This document shows, piece by piece, positions 32,711 through 40,322 of a DNA stretch of 64,000 bases (position 1 is the stretch's first letter; every line of letters begins with the position of its first letter). The notes beneath the pieces were generated by a model. The model saw only the letters and a list, made by a program, of their open reading frames with translations, had not been told where the DNA came from and made no database searches. The stretch comes from an uncultured Bryobacterales bacterium (GTDB lineage Bacteria > Acidobacteriota > Terriglobia > Bryobacterales > Bryobacteraceae), in assembly GCA_937959285.1 (NCBI GenBank), contig CALGAR010000064.1, positions 65,569 through 129,568 on the forward strand, in the 5' to 3' direction. The position numbers and the translations under genes are program-made.

Positions 32711-34551
32711 AATCCCTCCTGCCGGACGATGTCGTCGGTAACGGTGCGGGCATCGAGCGGCATGCCGCCGTAATACCGCACACTTCGCAGCCTCGCGATT
32801 TCTTCGGCTGCGAGTTCGAGGCGCATCAAAGACAATAGCTGCGCATCGCGGTTCTGATCGATCACATACACACGCTCGTGGCGTGACACAAAGTCGCTCA
32901 GGTCGCCGGTAAACGGATACGCCTTCAATCGCAGATAGCTGGTTTCGAGGCCATACTCACGCAGCAGCTGGTCGCGGCTCTCCTCGCATGCGTAGCGCGA
33001 CGTGCCGCAGCAGATCAACCCGACGGAAGCCTTCTCATTGAGTACAACCTCGGGCTTGGGCACATGCTGCCGCATCGTCTCAAATTTCCGCGACAGACGA
33101 TCCATGTTGTTGATATAGTCGTCCTCGCGCTCCGTGTACTGGGCCTTTTCATTGTGCCCGCTGCCGCGCGTGAAGTACGCAGCCTTCGGATGCTTTGTAC
33201 CGGGCAGCGTCCGGTATCCGATGCCATCGCCGTCGACATCCGCATACCGGGCAAAGCCGTTGAGGCGGTTCAAATCCTCCTCCGTCAGGACCTTTCCTCT
33301 CGCGATCGGCGTTTCCGGATAGGGAAACGGATCCGACATCCAGTTGTTCATGCCGAGGTCGAGATCGGTCATCACGAACACTGGCGTCTGGAAGTGCTCG
33401 GCGAGATCGAAGGCCGTTCCCGCCATTGTGAAGCATTCCTCGGGCGATGAAGGGAACAGCATCGGATGACGGGTGTCCCCGTGGGACAGCACCGCATTCT
33501 TCAGCAGATCTCCCTGCATGGTCCGTGTCGGAAGTCCGGTGGAAGGCCCCACACGCTGGACGTCGAACACCACTGCCGGCACCTCGGCGTAGTAGCCGAG
33601 GCCCACAAACTCCGACATCAGGGAGATGCCGGGGCCAGCCGTAGCAGTCATTGCGCGGGCGCCGGCCCAGCCCGCCCCGATGACCATGCCGATCGAGGCA
33701 ATTTCGTCCTCGGCCTGTACGACTGCGTAGGTCGCCTTGCCCGTCTCCTTGTCCACGCGGAACCGCTTCAAGTATCCAATCAGCGACTCGACGAGGGAAG
33801 ATGACGGCGTGATCGGGTACCAGGTGACCACAGTGACGCCCGCGAACATGCAGCCGAGAGCTGTCGCTGCGTTGCCGTCAATGATAATTTTTCCTGCGGT
33901 CTGGTCCATCCGCTCTATGCGGAAGGGGTCCGTCTTCACCAGATTCTTCTCAGCAAAGTCGCGGCCTGCCAGTACTGCGTTCCAGTTCATCTCGGCCGCC
34001 TTCGCCTTCTTCGGACCGAATTGCTTGAACAGCGCCTTACGGATCTCGTCGAACTCGATCCCCAGCAGCCACCCAACCACTCCGTCGTAGATCATGTTCC
34101 GGACCAGCTTGCGGAGTTTCGCTTCGGGGCAGACGGGGCCGACCAGTTTGTCGAAGGGGACTGCATAAAAATGCAGATCGCTCCGCAGGGTATTCAGCTT
34201 GAGCGGCTCGTCATAGACGACAGCTGCGCCGGGTTCGAGCTTGGCCACATCCTCCTGAGCGGTCTCAGGATTCATCGCAACGAGAAAGTCGATTTCTTTC
34301 TTCCGCCCAATCCACCCGTGCTTGCTGGCCCGGATGGTGAACCACGTCGGCAATCCGGCGATGTTTGAGGGGAAGAGATTTTTCCCGGAAACCGGAACGC
34401 CCATCTGAAAGATGGACCGCATCAGTACGTTGTTAGCCGTTTGGCTGCCGGACCCGTTAACGGTAGCAACCTGTATGCTGAAGTCGTTGACTACGGCCTT
34501 CCCGTGCCCGTCAACAAACGGCTCGACGGAGGTCACTTGGGTGGTGGACAT
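32707..34551 (-). CDS. korA: 2-oxoacid:ferredoxin oxidoreductase subunit alpha (gamma-alpha fusion)
   Basis: A 614-residue fusion. The N-terminal 200 residues are the gamma domain (GSGSQTANNVLMRSIFQMG), then the pyrimidine-binding alpha domain (GNAATALGCMFAGVTVVTWYPITPSSSLVE) and a C-terminal transketolase-like part. I placed the start at ATG 34551, preceded by AAGGAAG six bases away; the frame is open to 34593 without a better signal. It is first in a korA-korB-trmJ operon. No ferredoxin lies beside it; one is at 43,392. Confidence 0.9.
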   Translation of the reverse strand: MSTTQVTSVEPFVDGHGKAVVNDFSIQVATVNGSGSQTANNVLMRSIFQMGVPVSGKNLFPSNIAGLPTWFTIRASKHGWIGRKKEIDFLVAMNPETAQEDVAKLEPGAAVVYDEPLKLNTLRSDLHFYAVPFDKLVGPVCPEAKLRKLVRNMIYDGVVGWLLGIEFDEIRKALFKQFGPKKAKAAEMNWNAVLAGRDFAEKNLVKTDPFRIERMDQTAGKIIIDGNAATALGCMFAGVTVVTWYPITPSSSLVESLIGYLKRFRVDKETGKATYAVVQAEDEIASIGMVIGAGWAGARAMTATAGPGISLMSEFVGLGYYAEVPAVVFDVQRVGPSTGLPTRTMQGDLLKNAVLSHGDTRHPMLFPSSPEECFTMAGTAFDLAEHFQTPVFVMTDLDLGMNNWMSDPFPYPETPIARGKVLTEEDLNRLNGFARYADVDGDGIGYRTLPGTKHPKAAYFTRGSGHNEKAQYTEREDDYINNMDRLSRKFETMRQHVPKPEVVLNEKASVGLICCGTSRYACEESRDQLLREYGLETSYLRLKAYPFTGDLSDFVSRHERVYVIDQNRDAQLLSLMRLELAAEEIARLRSVRYYGGMPLDARTVTDDIVRQEGL

Positions 34552-34684
34552 TGTAACTTCCTTGATGGAACCGCCCTCACCGGGGTGTCCCATTACGCAA
34601 AGATTATATGGGAATCAGCGAAAGGGCGCGGAACTTCTATTCTAGCATCCGCTGGCCTCCCCCTCGCGATTTGAATGAATTCCT

Positions 34685-34703
34685 GGAACTTTTTCCCGCC
34701 GTC
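34685..34703 (+). promoter_or_regulatory. ECF-type -35-like element upstream of the sigma factor gene
   Basis: GGAACTTTTT (GGAAC at 34685-34689) matches the -35 of many ECF promoters, and a CGTC follows at 34700-34703. The spacing of ten bases is much shorter than the usual 16-17, so an autoregulated promoter here is doubtful. Confidence 0.25.
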
Positions 34704-34748
34704 AAAGGAATCAAATACGAGGGCAGTTGAGCGATCGAGGCGGGATGG

Positions 34749-35342
34749 ATGAAACCGGCAGCGGCAGACAGCGACGCGGATCTGTTGCGGCGGGCCCTGT
34801 CGGGCGACGCCGAATCCTTCTCTGTCCTGTACCGGAGACGGCATGCCGCCGTATATCGATACGCTTTTCATATGTGCGGGTCGGAAGCAATCGCGGAGGA
34901 CGTCACACAGGAGGTCTTTTTGGCGCTGCTGCGAGAAGGGCACGCCTATGAACCAGGGCGGGGCTCTCTGGCTTCCTACCTGATTGGAATCGCCCGGAAT
35001 CAGGTTCTCCGCATCCTTGAGCGTGAGCGTGTGAGCGTTCCATTGATGGAGGAGGCGGAAGAGGAGCTCAGCACCGAGCGGTGGCTGGCCACCTCCGGCG
35101 ACGTGCTCGCCCAGCTCACTCTCCAGCAGACTCTCGACGCGCTGCGTAAAGCCGTGCTGTCCTTGCCGCCTGCCTACCGCGAGGTGGTCGTCCTTTGCGA
35201 TCTGGAGGAGATGAGCTACGCGCAGGCGGCCGAAACATTGAGTTGCGCCGTCGGAACGGTACGAAGCCGTCTGAGTCGCGCTCGGAAAATGCTGGTGGAG
35301 CGGATGCTCTCACGGGTGCAAAGCGCAAGGTGTCCGGCATGA
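34749..35342 (+). CDS. ECF (sigma-70 family) RNA polymerase sigma factor
   Basis: A 197-residue extracytoplasmic-function sigma factor. Region 2 is AEDVTQEVFLALLREGHAYEPGRGSLASYLIGIARN; region 4 includes LPPAYREVVVLCDLEEMSYA and the helix-turn-helix AAETLSCAVGTVRSRLSRARKML. The anti-sigma gene starts inside its stop codon (ATGA), so the two are coupled. It probably responds to envelope stress or redox signals and may control the periplasmic protein gene that follows. Confidence 0.9.
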   Translation: MKPAAADSDADLLRRALSGDAESFSVLYRRRHAAVYRYAFHMCGSEAIAEDVTQEVFLALLREGHAYEPGRGSLASYLIGIARNQVLRILERERVSVPLMEEAEEELSTERWLATSGDVLAQLTLQQTLDALRKAVLSLPPAYREVVVLCDLEEMSYAQAAETLSCAVGTVRSRLSRARKMLVERMLSRVQSARCPA

Positions 35343-35893
35343 TGTGTCACGAACGAAGCGAAATATTGATGGAGATCGCGCGAAATGGCGCGATCAGCGA
35401 GGCAGTAAAGCAGGAGAGTCTCGAGCATTGCCAGCATTGCGCGACTTGCGCGGCAGAGCTCGAACGGCAGCGGGTCCTGACTGCCGGGCTGCGGGCTCTT
35501 CGTGACGCGAGCACCGCGCTTTCGGCGAGCCCTGCATTGGAACAGAAGCTTCGTGCCGTGTTCGAGCAGAGGCAGCAGAACAACCGGCCAGTGCGATGGG
35601 CCGCCGTGGCTGCCGGAGTCGCCGTCATTATCGCCATCTCATGGGGCGTCCTGAAACCGAGGCCTGTCGAGCAAGAATTCGGCTCGGCCGACCGCGTCGT
35701 TCAGGAGTTCATTCGGGTTCCATACAGAGAGGTGATTCCGCTTGAAGGTGGCTATGTCGTACGCGTGGAGATGCCTCGCTCGGCGCTCGTTACCTTTGGA
35801 GTGCCGACTTACGGACAAGGGACAGAGATGGTCCAGGCAGATCTTGTACTGGGCTTCGACGGCGTGGCTCACGCAGTGCGTGTCGTGCGCTGA
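35339..35893 (+). CDS. Zinc-type (ZAS) anti-sigma factor, single-pass membrane protein
   Basis: A 184-residue protein whose N-terminus contains the H-x3-C-x2-C motif (HCQHCATC) of zinc-binding anti-sigma factors. A single membrane segment follows (AAVAAGVAVIIAISWGVL, about residues 85-103) and then a periplasmic domain. ATG 35339 overlaps the sigma factor stop; an open upstream frame is an artefact. It should sequester the sigma factor until a signal acts at or outside the membrane. Confidence 0.82.
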   Translation: MMCHERSEILMEIARNGAISEAVKQESLEHCQHCATCAAELERQRVLTAGLRALRDASTALSASPALEQKLRAVFEQRQQNNRPVRWAAVAAGVAVIIAISWGVLKPRPVEQEFGSADRVVQEFIRVPYREVIPLEGGYVVRVEMPRSALVTFGVPTYGQGTEMVQADLVLGFDGVAHAVRVVR

Positions 35894-35954
35894 TCCACGC
35901 CGGGCGGCTGGGAGAAGGAAGGCAAAAGGAGGAAGGAAAAAGGAGACAAGCAGG

Positions 35955-36863
35955 ATGCGAAACAATCCACTATCAATACGTCTTGACGGAATCAAACGGG
36001 CAGTTTGTGCAATTGGACTAGTATCTTTGCCGCTGGCCGCGCAGCAGCTACAGAACCAGATTGTGATTGTGGACTCGGGACCCGCTCCGCAGCAGGGCGT
36101 AGCTGCAAGACCAATGATGACGGTGATCGGAGCGGGAACACCCTTCGAGGGGAATTTGGTCAAAGGAGCGCCTTACTCGGCGGATGCTGTAACCGAGACA
36201 GTGCAGCGGCTCGCTGACGGCAATAAGATCACCAACAAGAGCACCTCCAGCATCTATCGCGATAGCGAAGGCCGGACCCGGCGGGAGATCGCCCTGAACA
36301 GCATTGGACCGTGGCCAGCCAAAGGAGCGGGAAAACAGATCATCTGGATCAATGATCCGGTTGCCAGAGTCAGCTATCAGTTGGATCCGGAGACGAAGAC
36401 CGCCCGCAAGATGCCCATGGGCCTCGTGATTCCGGGGCCCGGCGCTCCCGGACCCGGCGGCGAGTTGCCGCCTCTGCCGCGGCTGCGGATGCCTCACCCT
36501 GGAGTCCCGACGACAATCACGGCGCACCGGATGAGCCCGGCGCACCCAAAGACAGAGAACCTCGGCAAGCGCAACATTGAAGGCGTCATCGCCGAGGGAA
36601 TTCGCAGCACCGTCACCATCCCTGCCGGAGAGATTGGCAACGAGCAGCCGATTGAGATCGTTTCGGAACGCTGGTTCTCGGACGAGCTGAAGACCGCCGT
36701 GCTTACGAAAGTGAATGACCCTCGATTTGGCGAGACTACTTATCGACTGACGAATATAAGGCACGGAGAACCTCCCCGCGACCTGTTCGACGTACCGGCC
36801 GACTACAAAGTTGAGGAGCCTTCCGAGCCGGGAGCAAGACTCGAATACAAGATTAATGACTAA
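35955..36863 (+). CDS. Exported hypothetical protein, 302 aa
   Basis: A 302-residue exported protein with a signal-like N-terminus (IKRAVCAIGLVSLPLAAQQ). Repeated beta-rich segments follow (ADGNKITNKSTSSIYRDSE; RTRREIALNS), with a proline-rich linker in the middle (PGAPGPGGELPPLPRL). ATG 35955 has AGGAG nine bases upstream; the open frame continues back to 35742, but as antisense to the anti-sigma gene's frame. It is third in the sigma/anti-sigma operon, so it may be a stress-response target. The family resembles Acidobacteriota proteins of unknown role. Confidence 0.65.
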   Translation: MRNNPLSIRLDGIKRAVCAIGLVSLPLAAQQLQNQIVIVDSGPAPQQGVAARPMMTVIGAGTPFEGNLVKGAPYSADAVTETVQRLADGNKITNKSTSSIYRDSEGRTRREIALNSIGPWPAKGAGKQIIWINDPVARVSYQLDPETKTARKMPMGLVIPGPGAPGPGGELPPLPRLRMPHPGVPTTITAHRMSPAHPKTENLGKRNIEGVIAEGIRSTVTIPAGEIGNEQPIEIVSERWFSDELKTAVLTKVNDPRFGETTYRLTNIRHGEPPRDLFDVPADYKVEEPSEPGARLEYKIND

Positions 36864-36887
36864 CTCTTACCGCAGCTAGCATCTAAG

Positions 36888-36918
36888 AGGCGGGACGTCA
36901 CGGCGTCCCGCCTTTTTT
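36888..36918 (+). terminator. Intrinsic terminator of the ECF sigma operon
   Basis: A perfect ten-base-pair stem (AGGCGGGACG with CGTCCCGCCT) around a six-base loop, followed by six T. It closes the sigma/anti-sigma/exported protein operon 25 bases after its last stop. Confidence 0.93.
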
Positions 36919-36959
36919 CTATCAGGCGTTATAGTGCGCAAGCGGTGACAGAATAGCGT

Positions 36960-38633
36960 ATGGGAAAACCGGCGCTGCTAACGGTGGATGATGACCCTGA
37001 GGTATTGAGGTCGATCGAGAGGGACTTACGGCGGCGCTACGGGGCCAGTTATCGCATCCTTCGGGCGGATTCAGGGACAGCAGCCCTCGAAGCGCTGCGT
37101 CAACTCAAGCTACGAAACGACGAGGCGGCGCTGTTCCTTGTCGATCAACGAATGCCGGCGATGTCCGGCGTCGACTTTCTATCCGTGGCAAGTGATCTGT
37201 ATCCGAAAGCCAAGCGGATTTTACTGACAGCGTATGCGGATACGAATGCAGCCATCAGCGCAATCAACGATGTAAAGGTAGATTACTACTTACTCAAGCC
37301 GTGGGATCCTCCTGAACAGAACCTGTACCCGGTCCTCGACGATGTTCTTGACGACTGGCGCTCGCAGTATCATCCCCGATTCGATGGAATCCGTCTCATC
37401 GGATACCGCTGGTCCCCTCACACTCATGCATTGAAGGACTTCCTCGGACGGAACCAGGTGCCTTTTCAGTGGCTGGATGTGGAAGCGCAGGTCACAGACC
37501 CGGAAACGGCGAGGCTCCTGAAGGCGCTTGGTCCGGACCGCGTCCGGTTTCCCATCGTTATTTATCCGGACGGCACAGTGGTCGAGAATCCGAGCGTAGA
37601 CGATGTAGCGGCGAAGATTGGACACCGGACTCACGCCCTGACATCGTTCTATGACGTCGTGATTGTGGGCGGCGGTCCCGCCGGGCTGGCAGCCGCCGTT
37701 TACGCTGCATCGGAGGGCTTGAAAACAGTTCTCATTGAACGCGAGGCCCCGGGCGGGCAGGCCGGCCAAAGCTCTCGCATTGAGAACTATCTCGGCTTTC
37801 CCTCAGGTTTGAGCGGCCTCGATCTGGCCCGCCGCGCCGTATCGCAAGCCAAGCGGTTCGGAGTCGAGATCCTTTCACCGCAGGAAGCCGTAGGGTTGCG
37901 GGCGGAAGGACCGTACCGCATCGTGAAACTGCGCGATGGAAGCGAAGTAACAAGCCAGGCTGTGCTCATCGCAGCGGGGCTATCCTGGCGAACTCTGCCG
38001 ATCCCCGGGATTGAAAAGTTACAGGGCCGGGGGGTCTACTATGGCGCCGCCTTGACGGAGGCTATCTCCTGCCGCAACGAAGACGTCTTCGTCGTCGGGG
38101 GAGCGAACTCCGCCGGGCAGGCAGCGATGCATTTCTCCGGCTACGCCCGGCAGGTCACCATGCTGGTCCGCGCCGACAGCCTGGAAAAGAGCATGTCGCA
38201 GTATCTCATCCGCCAGATCCAGGAAACCCCAAATATCCGTGTGGAATTGTCCACGGAAGTTGCCGGCGTCAAAGGCGAGGAGAAGCTGGAGGGTTTGACG
38301 CTGCTGAACCGCGTCACTGGCGAGGTGCGAGACGTCCCTGCCACATCGTTGTTTATCTTCATTGGGGCTGTACCGTGTACAGTATGGCTCCGGGGAGTGC
38401 TTCCATTGGACGAGCGCGGCTATATCCTGACGGGTCCTTATCTCCCTAAAGATGGCCGAAGGCCGAAAGGATGGTCGCTCGACCGGGATCCGTATCTTCT
38501 GGAAACCAACATTCCCGGCGTATTTTGCGCCGGCGACACTCGTCACGGGTCGGTCAAACGCGTAGCATCCGCTGTTGGCGAAGGCTCCATCTGCGTCCAG
38601 ATGATCCACCAGTACCTCAGCCAGGTGCGATGA
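36960..38633 (+). CDS. Receiver + thioredoxin-like + thioredoxin-reductase-like fusion protein
   Basis: A 557-residue, three-part protein. Residues 1-130: response-regulator receiver with acidic D10-D12, phosphoacceptor D62 and K113. Residues about 142-221: a thioredoxin/glutaredoxin-like fold in which the active site is SPHT (152-155) instead of CxxC. Residues 232-557: a flavin reductase with FAD motif VVIVGGGPAGLAA and NAD motif VVGGANSAGQAAM. The usual CAxC between the two dinucleotide motifs is absent (YYGAA at 360-364; only C371 nearby). So it is not a normal thioredoxin reductase and may act as a redox or NADPH-sensing switch controlled by phosphorylation. The downstream kinase overlaps its stop (ATGA). 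Confidence 0.82.
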   Translation: MGKPALLTVDDDPEVLRSIERDLRRRYGASYRILRADSGTAALEALRQLKLRNDEAALFLVDQRMPAMSGVDFLSVASDLYPKAKRILLTAYADTNAAISAINDVKVDYYLLKPWDPPEQNLYPVLDDVLDDWRSQYHPRFDGIRLIGYRWSPHTHALKDFLGRNQVPFQWLDVEAQVTDPETARLLKALGPDRVRFPIVIYPDGTVVENPSVDDVAAKIGHRTHALTSFYDVVIVGGGPAGLAAAVYAASEGLKTVLIEREAPGGQAGQSSRIENYLGFPSGLSGLDLARRAVSQAKRFGVEILSPQEAVGLRAEGPYRIVKLRDGSEVTSQAVLIAAGLSWRTLPIPGIEKLQGRGVYYGAALTEAISCRNEDVFVVGGANSAGQAAMHFSGYARQVTMLVRADSLEKSMSQYLIRQIQETPNIRVELSTEVAGVKGEEKLEGLTLLNRVTGEVRDVPATSLFIFIGAVPCTVWLRGVLPLDERGYILTGPYLPKDGRRPKGWSLDRDPYLLETNIPGVFCAGDTRHGSVKRVASAVGEGSICVQMIHQYLSQVR

Positions 38634-40027
38634 TGCCGCCTGATCCTCATGGCGCAGGGCTCCTGCCAACGCTTTCAGAGGACGTGCTGCGCGAACTCGA
38701 GGAAGCCGGTGAAGTCCTCGATCTGAATGACGGCGACGCGCTGTTCCGGGAAGGCGACTGCGACTACCCGTTCTACGCAGTCCTCAGCGGGAAGGTCCGC
38801 ATGACGAAGCAGTTCGGAAATGAGCAGAGACTCCTCGCGGTGCATGAGCGGGGCCATTTCGTGGGCGAAATGTCGATGCTCACCGGCGGCCCGGCTCTCG
38901 CGAGCGCCCACGCCCAGGGTCCGGCGCGAGTCACGCGGATTTGCATCGATGATCTTCGCAGGCTGGTGGCCGAGGATTCCCCCCTGGCCCAAACCCTGCT
39001 CGCCGCAATGGCCGGCCGTTCCCAGGACGTCGAGGCGCAGACGCGTCAGCAGGAGAAGCTTTCGGCCCTCGGGAAAATGGCCGCCGCGCTCACCCATGAG
39101 TTGAACAACCCCGCGGCGGCGGCGCAGCGGACCGGACAGGCTCTGCGTGCCGCGGTTTCGGACTTGCACCGCGACGCCATGCGCTATGACTGCCGATTTA
39201 CCGACACAGAGCGCGAAAGCGTGCTCGCCCTTGCCGGCAGCCTGAGCGAGCGCCCCGTTGCCGTCGTCCAGCTTGACCCCCTCGAGCGCAGCGATCGCGA
39301 GGAGGAAATGACAGCCTGGCTCGACCTGCATGGCGTCAGCGACGGGTGGGCATTGTCGTCCACCCTCATAAGTGGAGGAGCCACCCTGGACGATCTTGAA
39401 AGGCTCGCAGGAGAGTTCCGGCCGGAGACACTTTCGATCGCCCTTCACTGGCTTCGCGGTTCACTCCAAGTGAAGGAACTGGCAACGGACCTTGAAGCAA
39501 GCGTCAGCCGGATTTCGGAGCTGGTTCGCAGCTTCAAGGACTACTCGTACATGGATCAGGCCTCGTTTCAGGAGATTGACATCCACGAGGGGATTGAAAG
39601 CACGCTCCGCATATTCGAGCCGAGGCTCAAAGGCGAGATCGAGGTAGTTCGGGATTACGACCTCGGCGCTCCCCGGATCTGCGCCTATGCCGGCGAACTG
39701 AATCAGGTTTGGACCAATCTCATCGACAACGCGATCGATGCCATGGCGGGCAAAGGCACTCTGACTGTGAGAACGGAGCGTAAGAACGACGGGGTTCTCG
39801 TAGAGATCGGAGACACCGGCCACGGCGTTGCGCCGGAGATTCAGGAGCGTATCTTCGAGCCCTTCTTCACGACCAAAGGAGTGGGCGAGGGGACCGGCCT
39901 GGGTCTTGATATCTGCTATCGCATTGTCTCGAAACGTCACGGCGGGTCGATCCGGCTGGCTTCCAAGCCGGGCGACACCCGCTTTCAGGTTTGGCTTCCG
40001 ATTGAACCTCCAAAGGAGAAAGCGTAA
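38630..40027 (+). CDS. cNMP-binding-domain sensor histidine kinase
   Basis: A 465-residue soluble kinase. Residues about 13-130 form a cyclic-nucleotide-type effector-binding domain (DGDALFREGDCDYPFYAVLSG; HFVGEMSMLTGGPALASA). The H-box has H156 in LTHELNNP, and the C-terminal ATPase has the N box (LIDNAIDAM), the G1 box (IGDTGHGV) and the G2 box (GVGEGTGLGLDI). No membrane segment. It starts inside the stop of the receiver fusion, making it the probable kinase for D62. The ligand may not be a cyclic nucleotide: CRP-type folds also sense redox state or other molecules. Confidence 0.88.
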   Translation: MMPPDPHGAGLLPTLSEDVLRELEEAGEVLDLNDGDALFREGDCDYPFYAVLSGKVRMTKQFGNEQRLLAVHERGHFVGEMSMLTGGPALASAHAQGPARVTRICIDDLRRLVAEDSPLAQTLLAAMAGRSQDVEAQTRQQEKLSALGKMAAALTHELNNPAAAAQRTGQALRAAVSDLHRDAMRYDCRFTDTERESVLALAGSLSERPVAVVQLDPLERSDREEEMTAWLDLHGVSDGWALSSTLISGGATLDDLERLAGEFRPETLSIALHWLRGSLQVKELATDLEASVSRISELVRSFKDYSYMDQASFQEIDIHEGIESTLRIFEPRLKGEIEVVRDYDLGAPRICAYAGELNQVWTNLIDNAIDAMAGKGTLTVRTERKNDGVLVEIGDTGHGVAPEIQERIFEPFFTTKGVGEGTGLGLDICYRIVSKRHGGSIRLASKPGDTRFQVWLPIEPPKEKA

Positions 40028-40037
40028 GGAGCCCGGC

Positions 40038-40301
40038 ATGGCGTGCGAGCATCTGGAACAAGCCCGGCCGGCGGAGCCGCGTACACAGGGTTGCGAGGAG
40101 TGCCTGAAGCTCGGCGATCGATGGGTCCACCTTCGCCTGTGCCTCACTTGCGGCCACGTCGGCTGCTGCGACTCCTCAAAGAACAAACACGCGACCAAAC
40201 ATTTTGAAGCGACCGGACATCCTGTCGTCCGCTCATTCGAGCCGGGCGAAACCTGGGGCTGGTGCTACATCGACCGCGAATTCAAAGACCGAGTCGGATA
40301 A
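40038..40301 (+). CDS. UBP-type zinc finger protein
   Basis: An 87-residue protein that is essentially one UBP (ZnF-UBP/BUZ) domain. Zinc ligands are visible: C3 and H5 at the N-terminus, then CEEC, CLTCGHVGCC and the two His in NKHATKHFEATGH. AAGGAG precedes the ATG (40038), ten bases after the kinase stop. In eukaryotes this domain binds the C-terminus of ubiquitin; in bacteria its ligand is unknown. Its constant place after the kinase and reductase-like genes suggests it is part of the same pathway. Confidence 0.85.
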   Translation: MACEHLEQARPAEPRTQGCEECLKLGDRWVHLRLCLTCGHVGCCDSSKNKHATKHFEATGHPVVRSFEPGETWGWCYIDREFKDRVG

Positions 40302-40322
40302 GAGCCGGCCGGGCTCCCTTCT

